Source: Roseovarius indicus | Lineage (GTDB): Bacteria > Pseudomonadota > Alphaproteobacteria > Rhodobacterales > Rhodobacteraceae | NCBI RefSeq assembly: GCF_008728195.1 | Contig: NZ_CP031598.1 | Location: 4,278,001-4,342,000, forward strand | Length of the DNA stretch: 64,000 bases | Reading direction: 5' to 3' | Notes under the pieces: model-generated | What the model was told of the DNA's origin: nothing | What the model saw: only the letters and a program-made list of their open reading frames with translations | Databases searched by the model: none | Part shown: piece after piece, positions 9,424-23,005 of the stretch | How positions within the stretch are numbered: position 1 is the first letter of the stretch | Layout: each line of letters starts with the position of its first letter | Translations under genes and position numbers: made by a program

Positions 9424-10466
9424 ATTTTGCCTCCGACAATTGCGGCCCCGCCCACGCCGAGGTGCTGGCCGCCGTAACCGACGCCAACCAGGGCTTTGCC
9501 CCCTCCTACGGCGCAGACGGGCTGATGGATGCCGTCCGCGAGCGCATCCGCGAACTGTTCGAAGCACCCGAGGCCGAGGTCTTCCTCGTCGCCACCGGCA
9601 CCGCCGCCAACGCCCTGGCGCTCTCGACCATGGCCCAGCCGTGGCAAACCGTGTTCTGCACGCCGCTGGCGCATATCAACACCGACGAATGCCAGGCGCC
9701 CGAATTCTACACCGGCGGCTGCAAGCTGACGCTGGCCGGGGACGGCGACAAGATGACGGCCGAGGCCCTCGACGCCGCCATCGAAGGCTGGCCGGCAGGC
9801 GATGTGCACGTCTCGCAGCGCGGTCCTGTGGCGCTCACCCAGGTCACCGAACGCGGCCGCGTCTATTCGCTCGAGGAACTCGCCGCCCTGACCGAGGTGG
9901 CCCATGCCCACGTCCTGCCCGTCTACATGGATGGCGCGCGCTTCGCCAACGCGCTCGAGGCGCTCGACTGCACCCCGGCCCAGATGACCCACGAGGCCGG
10001 CATCGACGCGCTCAGCCTCGGCGGCACCAAGAACGGCTGTCTCGGCGTCGAGGCGGTGATCTTCTTCGACCCGGACAAGGCGTGGGAATTCGAACTGCGC
10101 CGCAAGCGCGCGGCCCAGCTCTTCTCGAAGCACCGCTACCTGTCGGCCCAGATGCTGGCCTATCTCACCGACGATCTGTGGCGCCGCTCTGCCAAGACCG
10201 CCAACGCCCGCGCGGCGCGGCTGGCCGAGGGGCTGAAGGGCCTGCCCGGCACGAGCTTCGCGGCCGAGCCGCAGGCCAACATGATCTTCGCCCGCCTGCC
10301 CCGCGCCACCCACCAGCGGCTGACCGAGGCGGGCGCCGTCTATGGCCTGTACGAGGGGGCCCTCGACGAGGGCGACGGCGATGAGCCGCTGCTGGCCCGG
10401 ATGGTCTGCGACTGGTCGATCACCGAGGACGAAATCGACCGCTTCATCGAGGTGGCGAAGGGCTGA
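9420..10466 (+). CDS. Low-specificity threonine aldolase / beta-eliminating lyase
   Basis: A fold-type I PLP enzyme of 348 residues in the threonine aldolase family, which splits L-threonine or L-allo-threonine into glycine and acetaldehyde. The N-terminus FASDNCGPAHAEV, the VATGTAANALAL phosphate-binding stretch, the YMDGARFANA block and the PLP lysine Lys204 in SLGGTKNGC are all visible. Last gene of the ribF operon; it converges with the hydrolase at 10476. Confidence 0.9.
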   Translation: MNFASDNCGPAHAEVLAAVTDANQGFAPSYGADGLMDAVRERIRELFEAPEAEVFLVATGTAANALALSTMAQPWQTVFCTPLAHINTDECQAPEFYTGGCKLTLAGDGDKMTAEALDAAIEGWPAGDVHVSQRGPVALTQVTERGRVYSLEELAALTEVAHAHVLPVYMDGARFANALEALDCTPAQMTHEAGIDALSLGGTKNGCLGVEAVIFFDPDKAWEFELRRKRAAQLFSKHRYLSAQMLAYLTDDLWRRSAKTANARAARLAEGLKGLPGTSFAAEPQANMIFARLPRATHQRLTEAGAVYGLYEGALDEGDGDEPLLARMVCDWSITEDEIDRFIEVAKG

Positions 10467-10475
10467 GGCACGGCC

Positions 10476-11282
10476 TCAGACCAGGCTCAGGAACCGGCCG
10501 ATTTCCGAGGCGACCTGCTTTGCGTGGGTGAGCGGCGCCATGTGCCCCGCCCCCACGATCATTGCCCGTTCCGCCCGCGGCAACCGCGCCGCCAGGCTTT
10601 CCGAGATCGCCTCGATGATCCAGGGCGACGCGTTCCCTTGGAGCAGCAACACGGGAATATCCAGCGCCTCCAGCCGCCCCGGCTCCAGCAACCCGGCCTT
10701 GTCGTCAAACAGCTCGGGCCCGGTCGCCTCGATCAGTGGCATGCCATCGGCCAGCCGCTGTTGCTGTTTCTCGGGAATCTCCTCCCACGCGGCCCCGCCG
10801 CCCCAGATCGCGGTAAAGGCGCGCGCGGCGGCCAGCCTGTCACCCGCCGCCTGCGCCGCGTCGACATCCGCAAACTCCGTGTCGAGCCGCGCGCGCAGAT
10901 GCGGATGATCGGCCAGGGCCGCGGCGAAGAACACCGGCTCGATCAGCACCAGCGCCCGCACCATCCCGGGATTTTCCACCGCCAGCCGCAAGGCCACCGT
11001 GGCACCGAATGAGTGGCCGATCACGTCCGTCGGCCCCTCGAGGAACTCCGCCGCGATCCCGACGAACCTTCCCTGAACCTCGCCTTCCCCGTCCCACGGC
11101 GCACTGCGCCCGTGGCCCGGCATGTCGAAGGCGGTCATGCTCAGCGTCCCGGCCAACCCGCGCGAGACCGCTTCCCAATCGGCGCCCCGTCCGAGCCCCC
11201 GATGGATCAGCAGCGCCTCGCGCGGCCCGGTCCCGTATGTTGTCGAGTGGATCGCGGCCCCTGCCCGCGTCGTGACCGGCAT
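10476..11282 (-). CDS. Alpha/beta-fold hydrolase
   Basis: A 268-residue cytosolic alpha/beta hydrolase. The nucleophile elbow is GHSFGA with Ser91, the oxyanion-hole region is LLIHRGLGRGADW, and the catalytic His is probably in GAGHMAPL near the C-terminus. The FDMPGHGRSAPW block is typical of the family. The substrate is unknown. It lies 5 bp downstream of the chromene-carboxylate isomerase gene on the same strand. Confidence 0.83.
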   Translation of the reverse strand: MPVTTRAGAAIHSTTYGTGPREALLIHRGLGRGADWEAVSRGLAGTLSMTAFDMPGHGRSAPWDGEGEVQGRFVGIAAEFLEGPTDVIGHSFGATVALRLAVENPGMVRALVLIEPVFFAAALADHPHLRARLDTEFADVDAAQAAGDRLAAARAFTAIWGGGAAWEEIPEKQQQRLADGMPLIEATGPELFDDKAGLLEPGRLEALDIPVLLLQGNASPWIIEAISESLAARLPRAERAMIVGAGHMAPLTHAKQVASEIGRFLSLV

Positions 11283-11287
11283 GCGCC

Positions 11288-11887
11288 TCAGAGCGTGCCG
11301 GAAAGGTGCATGTCGAGGTCGTCCAGCCTGTCCTGCCCCCAGAACTTCTGCTCGCCGTCGACGATGTAGAACGGCGCACCGAACACACCGGCCGCCACCG
11401 CCTCTTCAAGGTTGGCGGCATAGGTCTCGGCCCCGGTCAGAAGCCCGCTATCGGCCAGCCCCGGGTCGAACCCCGCACGTTCGAGACAGCCCTTGACGAC
11501 ATCATCCTCGGCAATGTCCAGGTCCTCGGCCCAGACGGCGTGCAGGATGCCATGCACCAGCGCCCCCAGATGCCCGCCACCCGCATTCTGCGCGGCAATG
11601 ACGGCATAAGAGGACGGCGCGGCATTGGTCGGAAAATGCGCGGGCTTGAGATTCAGCTTCATCCCCGCCTTCTTCGCCTGCCGCGGCAGATCCTGCGCGC
11701 GATAGGCGTTTCGGCTGGGGTGCCGCTCGCCGGGCGGCAGCCCGCCGGTGCGCGGGAACAGCGCCATGATGTCGATGGGCTTGTAGGTGATCGTCGCCCC
11801 GTGCCGCCCGGCGATTTCCTCCAGCCGGGTGCCGGCCAGGTAGGTGAATGGCGACAGGGTGGAAAAATAATAATCGATATGGGCCAT
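11288..11887 (-). CDS. 2-hydroxychromene-2-carboxylate isomerase family (DsbA/GST-kappa fold)
   Basis: The 199-residue protein opens with [17 protein letters not shown], where the Ser after YYF matches the glutathione-activating residue of the family. The [13 protein letters not shown] and [21 protein letters not shown] blocks are typical. Members isomerise 2-hydroxychromene-2-carboxylate in naphthalene breakdown, but most genomic copies outside such clusters have other, unknown substrates. No aromatic-degradation genes are nearby. The start is ATG 11887; the much longer frame upstream is antisense to prs. Confidence 0.85.
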   Translation of the reverse strand: MAHIDYYFSTLSPFTYLAGTRLEEIAGRHGATITYKPIDIMALFPRTGGLPPGERHPSRNAYRAQDLPRQAKKAGMKLNLKPAHFPTNAAPSSYAVIAAQNAGGGHLGALVHGILHAVWAEDLDIAEDDVVKGCLERAGFDPGLADSGLLTGAETYAANLEEAVAAGVFGAPFYIVDGEQKFWGQDRLDDLDMHLSGTL

Positions 11888-11993
11888 TTCGAACGCTCCT
11901 CCGGTGCCGTGCGCTTTGCCATACGTGACGCGCGTGCTAAGCGGTGTCAACGTTACGAATCTGTCATCGAAGGCCACCCGGGGACCCCTGCCA

Positions 11994-13010
11994 ATGTCGA
12001 TTTCGCCAGAGCCGAAGCTCATTTCGGGCAACGCCAACCTGCCACTCGCCAACGCCATCACCCGCCGCATGTCGATGCATCGCGGCACCCGGATCGGGCT
12101 GGTCGATGCCCGCGTCGAGCGGTTCAACGACCAGGAAGTCTTCGTCGAGGTCTTCGAGAACGTGCGCGGCGAGGACATGTTCATCATCCAGCCCACGTCG
12201 AACCCTGCCAATGACAACCTGATGGAGCTGCTGATCATGGCCGACGCGCTGCGCCGCTCCTCGGCCAAGCGCATCACCGCCGTGATCCCCTATTTCGGCT
12301 ATGCAAGGCAGGACAGGCGCACCAAGGCCCGCACGCCGATCTCGGCCAAGCTGGTCGCCAACATGATCGTCGAGGCCGGCATCGAGCGCGTGCTGACGAT
12401 GGACCTGCACGCCGCCCAGATCCAGGGCTTCTTCGACATTCCGGTCGACAACCTCTACGCCTCGCCGGTCTTCGCGCTGGATATCCAGACCCAGTTCAAG
12501 GGCGACATGGAAGACGTCATGATCGTCTCGCCCGACGTCGGCGGCGTGGCCCGCGCCCGTGAGCTGGCCAAGCGGATCAATGCGCCCCTCTCGATCGTCG
12601 ACAAGCGGCGCGAGCGGGCGGGCGAAGTCTCGGAAATGACCGTGATCGGCGAAGTCACCGACAAGATCTGCATCATTGTCGACGACATGTGCGACACCGC
12701 CGGCACCATGTGCAAGGCGGCCGAGCTTCTGCTGGAAAACGGCGCCCGCGAGGTGCACGCCTATGTCACCCACGGCGTTCTCTCGGGCCCGGCCGTGGAA
12801 CGGATCACCAATTCCAAGCTCAAGTCGATGGTCATCACCGACACGATCGCAGCACCCGAGCCGGTCAGGAACACGCCCAACATCCGCATCCTGCCCACCG
12901 CACCGGTCTTTGCCCAGGCGATCCTGAACATCTGGAACGGCACCAGCGTGTCGTCGCTGTTCGAAATCCCGACGCTCGAGCCGATCTACGAAGGCCAGTT
13001 CGGCACCTGA
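11994..13010 (+). CDS. prs: Ribose-phosphate pyrophosphokinase
   Basis: The 338-residue enzyme makes PRPP from ribose 5-phosphate and ATP. The RQDRR-type catalytic flexible-loop region ([18 protein letters not shown]) and the PRPP loop [11 protein letters not shown] (residues 228-238) are intact. ATG 11994 gives the usual length. It is divergent from the isomerase gene. Expressed singly. Confidence 0.96.
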   Translation: MSISPEPKLISGNANLPLANAITRRMSMHRGTRIGLVDARVERFNDQEVFVEVFENVRGEDMFIIQPTSNPANDNLMELLIMADALRRSSAKRITAVIPYFGYARQDRRTKARTPISAKLVANMIVEAGIERVLTMDLHAAQIQGFFDIPVDNLYASPVFALDIQTQFKGDMEDVMIVSPDVGGVARARELAKRINAPLSIVDKRRERAGEVSEMTVIGEVTDKICIIVDDMCDTAGTMCKAAELLLENGAREVHAYVTHGVLSGPAVERITNSKLKSMVITDTIAAPEPVRNTPNIRILPTAPVFAQAILNIWNGTSVSSLFEIPTLEPIYEGQFGT

Positions 13011-13015
13011 CAGCC

Positions 13016-13366
13016 TCAGTAGAGGTCCCAGTCATCCTCTGACGCGACCGGGCCGATCGCCATCCAGCGCATCCGCACACGGGCGACCCGCGTGTCGCCC
13101 CAGGTGCGGAAGACAAGCTCGAACCCCTCGGCGGTCACGTTGTCGGTGCTGACATCGGCGCGCACGTTGGCGGCGCTGTCCATGTCCCACATCGAGGGTG
13201 TCGCAAAAACCGTCGGCGGGGCGCGAAACGGGCGGCTGAACTGCACCGCCTTGCGCCGTTCGCGCGGGCCCGTGCCCGTCCACATCTCTCCGTCGTCCTC
13301 GAAATCCGAGAACAGGATGTTGTCACCTTCGTCTATCCCGATGGTACGGCCCGAGATTTCTTTCAT
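13016..13366 (-). CDS. H-type lectin domain protein
   Basis: A 116-residue protein that matches the H-type lectin (gp58-like) beta-sandwich. The block VQFSRPFRAPPTVFATPSMW is the typical first half, and NVTAEGFELVFRTWGDTRVARVRMRWMAIGP the second. H-type lectins bind GalNAc-type sugars in animals, and bacterial and phage copies often sit in adhesins. No signal peptide is seen. The gene converges with prs, with a 5-bp gap. Confidence 0.8.
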   Translation of the reverse strand: MKEISGRTIGIDEGDNILFSDFEDDGEMWTGTGPRERRKAVQFSRPFRAPPTVFATPSMWDMDSAANVRADVSTDNVTAEGFELVFRTWGDTRVARVRMRWMAIGPVASEDDWDLY

Positions 13367-13523
13367 ACCGGCGTCTATTCCTTGTCGCTGGTCCTCCTTT
13401 ATACGTGCAATTCGACCGAAATGCGCAACAAAAATGGAAAACTGCGGCCAAGCCTTTGGTCCTGAGTGGTTTTTCTGGATGCCGGAAAGCGTGAACCAAG
13501 GCCCGGCCCACGCCCCAAAAGCA

Positions 13524-13548
13524 AAAGGCCCCGAAAACCGGGGCCTTT
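13524..13548 (-). terminator. Rho-independent terminator of the atp operon
   Basis: GGCCCCG-AAAA-CGGGGCC type stem at 13527-13545, read on the minus strand as a GC-rich hairpin followed by TTTTGCTTTT. It lies about 30 bp after the atpC stop. Confidence 0.85.
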
Positions 13549-13578
13549 CCTGTCTTGTCTCGCTCTCGAAACGGGTCG

Positions 13579-14022
13579 TTACGGCGCCGGCGCCCGGGCC
13601 GTGGTCGACAGGCCGATCTCGTCGCCCATCGCAACCATGTCCGACAGAAGCTTCGCGGCTTCGTCGACCGGGCCGGGCTCGTTCTTGTAGGCGTCCTGCG
13701 CCTTTTCGAGCCGGCTGTTCGCCTCGGCGATCATCTCGTCGTAATGCTCCTGCGTGACTTCCTCACGCGGGATCGCGCGTTCGGCCAGCACCGAGATGCT
13801 CTCGGCGTTGATCTCGGCGAAGCCGCCGGTCACGACGTAGGATTGCGTGCCGTCGCTGCCCGAAACGGTGACGATACCGGGGCGCAGCGTGGTGATCAGC
13901 GGCGCGTGCATCGGCATCGCGGTCAGATCGCCCATGGCGCCCGGGATCTTCACTTCCGTGGCCTCGACAGAAGCCAGAAGCCGCTCGGGGCTCACCAGAT
14001 CGAATTGGACTGTATCAGCCAT
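13579..14022 (-). CDS. atpC: F1 ATP synthase epsilon subunit
   Basis: A 147-residue epsilon subunit that forms the foot of the central stalk. The N-terminal beta-sandwich has the family stretches [31 protein letters not shown] and [19 protein letters not shown]. The C-terminal helices ([18 protein letters not shown]) are the part that can inhibit hydrolysis in some bacteria. Last gene of the atpHAGDC operon, 55 bp after atpD, with a terminator behind it. Confidence 0.96.
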   Translation of the reverse strand: MADTVQFDLVSPERLLASVEATEVKIPGAMGDLTAMPMHAPLITTLRPGIVTVSGSDGTQSYVVTGGFAEINAESISVLAERAIPREEVTQEHYDEMIAEANSRLEKAQDAYKNEPGPVDEAAKLLSDMVAMGDEIGLSTTARAPAP

Positions 14023-14077
14023 TCAGTGTCTCCTTTGGGAGAGGATGCCGCGCCCCGAAAGGCGCGGCGCACGTGTC

Positions 14078-16406
<2,329 letters not shown>

Positions 16407-16420
16407 TGCCTCGTCCCCCC

Positions 16421-17959
<1,539 letters not shown>

Positions 17960-18520
17960 TTATCCGACCTCTTTCATTGCGTTCTGGAGGGAATTGAGGC
18001 GCGAGCGGATCGAGGTATCGATCATTTTCGAGCCCACCTTAACGATCAGACCGCCAATGAGGCTTTCATCGACGGTCGCATTGATATTGACGTCCTTGCC
18101 CGTGGAGGCCTTGAGCGTCTTGGCAAGTTTCTCCGACTGCGCCTTGGTCAGGGCCTTGGCGCTGGTCACGTCGGCGGTCACCTCGCCCTTGTCCTCGGCG
18201 ATCATCTCGCGAAGCTTGACGAGCAGCTGCGGCAGCACGAACAGCCGGCGCTTCTCGGCCATCAGGCCCAGGCCGTTCTGCATGACCGGCTCGAGGCCCA
18301 TCTTGTCGGCAATCGCGGTGATCGCGGCCTTCTGCTCCGCCCGGGGCACGACAGGGCTGGCGATCAGGTCGCTGAACTCCTCGCTGTCATTCAGCGCGGC
18401 GGCCAGATCAGTCACGTTGGATTCAAGTTTCGCCAGAGACTTTTCGTCTTTCGAAATCTCGAAAATGGCGGTGGCATAGCGCTCGGCGATGCCGGAGGAG
18501 ATCGAAGCTGGTTCGGACAC
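17960..18520 (-). CDS. atpH: F1 ATP synthase delta subunit
   Basis: A 186-residue delta subunit that joins the peripheral stalk to F1. The ISSGIAERYATAIFEIS start, the LIASPVVPRAEQKAAI block and the C-terminal GGLIVKVGSKMIDTSIRSRLN block are typical. I chose GTG 18520 over GTG 18526 because the GGAAGG ribosome site sits 6 bp from the former and directly against the latter. First gene of the atpHAGDC operon; the F0 genes are not in this window. Confidence 0.94.
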   Translation of the reverse strand: MSEPASISSGIAERYATAIFEISKDEKSLAKLESNVTDLAAALNDSEEFSDLIASPVVPRAEQKAAITAIADKMGLEPVMQNGLGLMAEKRRLFVLPQLLVKLREMIAEDKGEVTADVTSAKALTKAQSEKLAKTLKASTGKDVNINATVDESLIGGLIVKVGSKMIDTSIRSRLNSLQNAMKEVG

Positions 18521-18916
18521 GTCCACCCTTCCGATTTCTGGCCCCGGTTCAGCAAAATGACGGCACAGGTATGCCGTCGTCCGGGGGCGTTAGGACACGA
18601 TGCCTGTCTGTAAACATCGAAATTCGGCTGGGGTGTACCAGAGCCTCGCGGACCTAGCAAGCGGCTTGAAAACAACGGTATACAATGGAATACTTAGCGT
18701 ATTCAATGGCTTACCCCACCTGCGACCGAATGCGCATATTTTGGGCGAAGAAAAAGCTGTGGATTTCTCCCAAATTGCGCGATTCCCGAACGTAAAGCCG
18801 TCGAAAACCGGCCCGAAACCGGGGGTCAGAGCGTTATCGCTATCACGTGTAGGCGGCGCCGCCCGCTTTCAAGCCCACCGACCCAATACCGACAAAATAC
18901 CGACGTTATACCGACG
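18521..18916. other. Intergenic region upstream of the atp operon
   Basis: About 400 bp lie between atpH and the methyltransferase gene, and must hold the atp promoter. I could not assign the -35 and -10 boxes with confidence. An inverted repeat GAATAC-N5-GTATTC lies at 18688-18704 within an AT-richer part and may be an operator. A short tandem repeat ends the region at 18875-18918. The 199-codon frame starting at 18600 runs antisense into the methyltransferase gene and is not believed. Confidence 0.5.
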
Positions 18917-18918
18917 TC
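18875..18918. repeat. 11-bp tandem repeat, four copies
   Basis: The core ACCGAC recurs at 18877, 18888, 18899 and 18910, exactly 11 bp apart. The last three copies share the 8-mer ATACCGAC at 18886, 18897 and 18908. The array directly abuts, and its last copy overlaps, the stop codon of the methyltransferase gene. Confidence 0.85.
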
Positions 18919-19657
18919 AAACAGGCTTCGCTTCGGGCTTCGGCTGCAGCACGCCAAGCGGCTTCCGCACCGTGTCCTTCAGCACCCGCCCGGTCGGCGC
19001 ATGCACCCGCTTCGTGGCCAGCACCAAAAGCACCCCGCCGGCCGCCACGACCGACAGCGAACCGCCCAGTTTCTCCCACATCCCCGAGGTCTTCCGCCAG
19101 AACCGCTTTTCCGATGGCGGCTGGAACAGCGTGGTGGCGTGGCCTTCCGGCAGGAAGTTATGCGATTTCAGCTGGCTCTCCAGCTGGCTCTGCGTATAGG
19201 GCCGGCCATAGCCGAACGGCGTCCGGTCACTGCGCGACCACAGGCCCGCCCGGTTCGGCACGATGAACAGCGCCGAGCCCCCCGGCCCCAGCACCCGCCA
19301 GCATTCCTCCAGAAGCGCGCTCGGCTGCTCGCTGGTCTCCAGCCCGTGCACCACCAGCAGCTTGTCCACATGCCCCGTCTCGATCGGCCACCACGTCTCT
19401 TCGCACAGAACCGAGACATTCGGCATCCCCTGCGGCCAGCTGATCACCCCTTGCGGCGCAGGCATGCAGGCCACCACGCGCTTGGACTCCGCCAGGTAGG
19501 GGCGCAGGAAAGGCACGGCAAACCCGAAGCCCAGAACCGTCTGCCCCTTCGCCTCGGGCCAGAAGGCCTGCACCTCGGCACGGATGATCTTCTGCGCAGC
19601 CCGACCCAACGCGCTGCGGTAATAGAAATTCCTAAGATCCTGCACATCAAGATGCAT
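18917..19657 (-). CDS. SAM-dependent methyltransferase-like protein
   Basis: The 246-residue protein has a type 11 methyltransferase fold: motif I region [14 protein letters not shown], where the usual Gly-rich GxGxG is degenerate, then [20 protein letters not shown] and the LRPGG-like [15 protein letters not shown] long C-terminal extension with a hydrophobic stretch, [19 protein letters not shown], may be membrane-associated. The substrate is unknown. It is divergent from gloB, 62 bp away. Confidence 0.8.
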   Translation of the reverse strand: MHLDVQDLRNFYYRSALGRAAQKIIRAEVQAFWPEAKGQTVLGFGFAVPFLRPYLAESKRVVACMPAPQGVISWPQGMPNVSVLCEETWWPIETGHVDKLLVVHGLETSEQPSALLEECWRVLGPGGSALFIVPNRAGLWSRSDRTPFGYGRPYTQSQLESQLKSHNFLPEGHATTLFQPPSEKRFWRKTSGMWEKLGGSLSVVAAGGVLLVLATKRVHAPTGRVLKDTVRKPLGVLQPKPEAKPV

Positions 19658-19719
19658 TGCAGCCGCTGTCCCGATCAGTCAGTCTGACGGTATCAGTAAC
19701 CGGCAAATGGGGAAACACA

Positions 19720-20487
19720 ATGACACTTCAGATCGAAACCGTCCCCTGCCTGTCCGACAATTACGCCTTCCTGGCGCATGATCCGGATACGGGCGACACG
19801 GCGGTGATCGACGTGCCCGAGGCGGCCCCGATCCTCAAGGCGCTGGCCGACAAGGGCTGGACCGCGACACAGGTCCTGCTGACCCATCACCACGCCGACC
19901 ACGTGCAGGGGCTCGACGAGATCCTCGCCAAACATGACGCCAAGGTCGTCGGCGCCGCGGCCGACGCCCACCGCCTTCCGCCGCTCGACACCGCCGTTAA
20001 GGAAGGCGAAACCATCAAGATCGGCAACGAGAGCGGCGAGGTGATCGACGTCTCCGGCCACACCGTCGGCCACATCGCCTTTCACTTCCCCAGCTCCAAG
20101 GTCGCCTTCACCGCCGACAGCCTGATGGCGCTCGGCTGCGGCCGGGTGTTCGAGGGGACGATGCCGCAGATGTGGGAAAGCCTGCAGAAACTGGCGGCCC
20201 TGCCCGGCGATACCACCATCTGCTCGGGCCACGAATACACCGCCGCGAACGCCCGCTTCGCCCTGACCATTGATCCGGACAATCCCAGACTTATATCCCG
20301 TTCAGAGGCGATCGAAACAGCCCGGGCGAACGGCCAACCCACCGTGCCCTCAACCCTAGCCGAAGAGCTCGCCACCAATCCATTCCTGCGCGCGGGGGAT
20401 GCGCGCGTTCAGGATCATCTGGGAATGTCAGGCGCCAACCCGGCCGAGGTCTTCGCCGAAATCCGGACGCGCAAGGATAATTTCTGA
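19720..20487 (+). CDS. gloB: Hydroxyacylglutathione hydrolase (glyoxalase II)
   Basis: A 255-residue metallo-beta-lactamase-fold thioesterase that hydrolyses S-lactoylglutathione in methylglyoxal detoxification. The metal motif THHHADH is at residues 55-61, and VSGHTVGHIAFH, FTADSLMALGCGR and CSGHEYTAANARFA supply the other ligands and glutathione contacts. The frame is open upstream, but ATG 19720 matches the family start (MTLQIETVPCLSDNYAFL). Confidence 0.95.
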   Translation: MTLQIETVPCLSDNYAFLAHDPDTGDTAVIDVPEAAPILKALADKGWTATQVLLTHHHADHVQGLDEILAKHDAKVVGAAADAHRLPPLDTAVKEGETIKIGNESGEVIDVSGHTVGHIAFHFPSSKVAFTADSLMALGCGRVFEGTMPQMWESLQKLAALPGDTTICSGHEYTAANARFALTIDPDNPRLISRSEAIETARANGQPTVPSTLAEELATNPFLRAGDARVQDHLGMSGANPAEVFAEIRTRKDNF

Positions 20488-20575
20488 AAACCCCCTGACC
20501 GTTTCCGGCCGGGCACAAAATAGGTGCAAAACCTCAATAACGTTTAGAAATGTGATCGGATGCCACGAAAAAAAA

Positions 20576-20604
20576 CTTGAAGGACCCGGCAGATCGACCA
20601 AACT
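20576..20604 (+). promoter_or_regulatory. Possible sigma32-like promoter of clpA
   Basis: CTTGAAG at 20576-20582 is a near-perfect heat-shock -35 element. Fourteen bases later ACCAAACT is a weak match to CCCCATNT. It lies about 65 bp upstream of the clpA GTG start. Weak because of the poor -10. Confidence 0.3.
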
Positions 20605-20668
20605 TTAAACCTATGAGGTCAAGACTTCGGACAATGGTCCGAACGCAGATCAGAAGGAGCACAGGAAC

Positions 20669-23005
20669 GTGCCATCATTCTCGACGACACTAGAGCAGGC
20701 GATTCACGCGGCCCTCGCGCTGGCCAACGCGCGGCGGCACGAATTCGCGACGTTGGAACATCTTCTGTTGGCGCTGATCGACGAGCCCGACGCCTCGCGC
20801 GTTCTCAAGGCATGCTCGGTCGACACCGAAGATCTGCGCGCGACGCTTGTGGAATTCATCGATGAGGATCTTTCGAACCTCGTCACCGACATCGACGGCT
20901 CCGAGGCGGTGCCGACGGCAGCCTTCCAGCGCGTGATCCAGCGCGCCGCCATCCACGTGCAGTCATCGGGCCGCACGGAAGTGACCGGCGCCAACGTGCT
21001 GGTCGCCATCTTCGCCGAGCGCGAAAGCAACGCCGCCTACTTCCTGCAGGAGCAGGACATGACCCGCTACGACGCGGTCAACTTCATCGCCCACGGCGTC
21101 GCCAAGGATCCGGCCTACGGCGAAACCCGCCCCGTGCAGGGCGTCAGCGACATGGACGGCGAGAAGAGCAAGTCCGACAGCAGCGGCCCCGAGGCCGTGG
21201 AACAGGGCGAAAGCGCGCTGGCCAAGTACTGCGTCGACCTCAACGAGAAGGCCCGCCGCGGCGATGTCGACCCGCTGATCGGCCGCGACCACGAGGTCGA
21301 GCGCTGCATCCAGGTGCTCTGCCGCCGCCGCAAGAACAACCCGCTCCTCGTGGGCGACCCGGGCGTCGGCAAGACCGCCATCGCCGAGGGGCTCGCGCAC
21401 AAGGTCGTGCAGGGTGAAACGCCGAAAGTTCTTTCGAAAACAACGATTTACTCGCTCGACATGGGCGCGCTGCTGGCCGGCACGCGCTATCGCGGCGACT
21501 TCGAGGAACGCCTGAAAGCGGTCGTGACCGAGCTCGAGGAACACCCCGACGCGGTGCTCTTCATCGACGAGATTCATACCGTGATCGGCGCCGGTGCCAC
21601 CTCGGGCGGCGCGATGGACGCATCGAATCTCCTGAAGCCCGCGCTTCAGGGCGGCAAGCTGCGCTGCATGGGCTCCACCACCTTCAAGGAGTTCCGCCAG
21701 CATTTCGAGAAGGACCGCGCCCTTTCCCGCCGGTTCCAGAAGATCGACGTGGTCGAGCCGACGGTCGAGGACGCGATCAAGATCCTCAAGGGCCTCAAGC
21801 CCTATTTCGAGGATCACCACAGCGTCAAATACACCAACGAGGCGATCAAATCGGCCGTTGACCTGTCGGCGCGCTACATCAACGACCGCAAGCTGCCCGA
21901 CAAGGCCATCGACGTCATCGACGAGGCCGGCGCGGCCCAGCATCTTGTCGTCGCCTCCAAGCGGCGCAAGTCGATCGGCCCGAAAGAGATCGAGGCCGTG
22001 GTCGCCAAGATCGCGCGCATCCCGCCGAAGAACGTCTCGAAGGACGACGCAGAGGTGCTCAAGGATCTCGAAGGCGCGCTCAAGCGCGTGGTCTTCGGGC
22101 AGGACAAGGCCATCGAGGCCCTGTCGAGCGCTATCAAGCTGGCCCGCGCCGGCCTGCGCGAACCCGAGAAGCCCATCGGCAACTACCTCTTCGCCGGCCC
22201 GACCGGTGTGGGCAAGACCGAGGTCGCCAAGCAACTGGCCGACTCGCTCGGCGTGGAACTGCTGCGCTTCGACATGTCGGAATACATGGAGAAACACGCG
22301 GTCTCCCGCCTGATCGGCGCGCCTCCGGGCTACGTGGGCTTCGACCAGGGCGGTCTGCTGACCGACGGGGTGGATGAACATCCGCACTGCGTGCTGCTTC
22401 TCGACGAGATCGAGAAGGCGCACCCGGACGTGTTCAACATCCTCCTGCAGGTGATGGACCACGGCAACCTGACCGACCACAACGGCCGTACGGTGAACTT
22501 CCGCAACGTGGTGCTGATCATGACCTCGAACGCCGGGGCGACGGAACAGGCGAAGGCCGCCATCGGCTTTGGCCGCGACCGCCGCGAGGGCGAGGATACC
22601 GAGGCGATCGAACGCACCTTCACGCCGGAATTCCGTAACCGGCTGGATGCGGTCATCTCCTTCGCGCCGCTGCCGAAAGAGGTCATCCTGCAGGTGGTCG
22701 AGAAGTTCGTCCTGCAACTGGAAGCCCAGCTGCTTGACCGGAACGTGACCATCGAGCTCACCCAACCCGCCGCCGAATGGCTGGGCGAGAAGGGCTACGA
22801 CGACAAGATGGGCGCGCGCCCCCTCGGCCGCGTCATCCAGGAGCACATCAAGAAACCGCTCGCCGAAGAGCTTCTGTTCGGCAAGCTTTCCAAGGGCGGC
22901 ATCGTCAAGGTTGGAGTCAAGGACGGCAAGATCGATCTTCAGTACGAAGGTCCGAGCCGTCCCCGTCTGTCGGGAAAAAAGCCGCCACTTCTGACGGCTG
23001 ACTGA
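20669..23005 (+). CDS. clpA: ATP-dependent Clp protease ATP-binding subunit ClpA
   Basis: A 778-residue AAA+ unfoldase that feeds substrates to ClpP. It has the Clp N domain (1-145), D1 with Walker A GDPGVGKT (229-236), and D2 with Walker A GPTGVGKT (510-517). The AAIGFGRD stretch near residue 628 is the ClpP-binding IGF loop, which with the absence of a ClpB-type middle domain makes it ClpA. The start is GTG with AAGGAG at 20654-20659. clpS is not adjacent. Its stop overlaps the M23 gene start (TGATG). Confidence 0.96.
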   Translation: MPSFSTTLEQAIHAALALANARRHEFATLEHLLLALIDEPDASRVLKACSVDTEDLRATLVEFIDEDLSNLVTDIDGSEAVPTAAFQRVIQRAAIHVQSSGRTEVTGANVLVAIFAERESNAAYFLQEQDMTRYDAVNFIAHGVAKDPAYGETRPVQGVSDMDGEKSKSDSSGPEAVEQGESALAKYCVDLNEKARRGDVDPLIGRDHEVERCIQVLCRRRKNNPLLVGDPGVGKTAIAEGLAHKVVQGETPKVLSKTTIYSLDMGALLAGTRYRGDFEERLKAVVTELEEHPDAVLFIDEIHTVIGAGATSGGAMDASNLLKPALQGGKLRCMGSTTFKEFRQHFEKDRALSRRFQKIDVVEPTVEDAIKILKGLKPYFEDHHSVKYTNEAIKSAVDLSARYINDRKLPDKAIDVIDEAGAAQHLVVASKRRKSIGPKEIEAVVAKIARIPPKNVSKDDAEVLKDLEGALKRVVFGQDKAIEALSSAIKLARAGLREPEKPIGNYLFAGPTGVGKTEVAKQLADSLGVELLRFDMSEYMEKHAVSRLIGAPPGYVGFDQGGLLTDGVDEHPHCVLLLDEIEKAHPDVFNILLQVMDHGNLTDHNGRTVNFRNVVLIMTSNAGATEQAKAAIGFGRDRREGEDTEAIERTFTPEFRNRLDAVISFAPLPKEVILQVVEKFVLQLEAQLLDRNVTIELTQPAAEWLGEKGYDDKMGARPLGRVIQEHIKKPLAEELLFGKLSKGGIVKVGVKDGKIDLQYEGPSRPRLSGKKPPLLTAD

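Noticed and set aside
18600..19199. 199-codon frame on the plus strand
   Set aside because: It runs antisense through the methyltransferase gene, and its first part only covers the promoter region and the tandem repeat.
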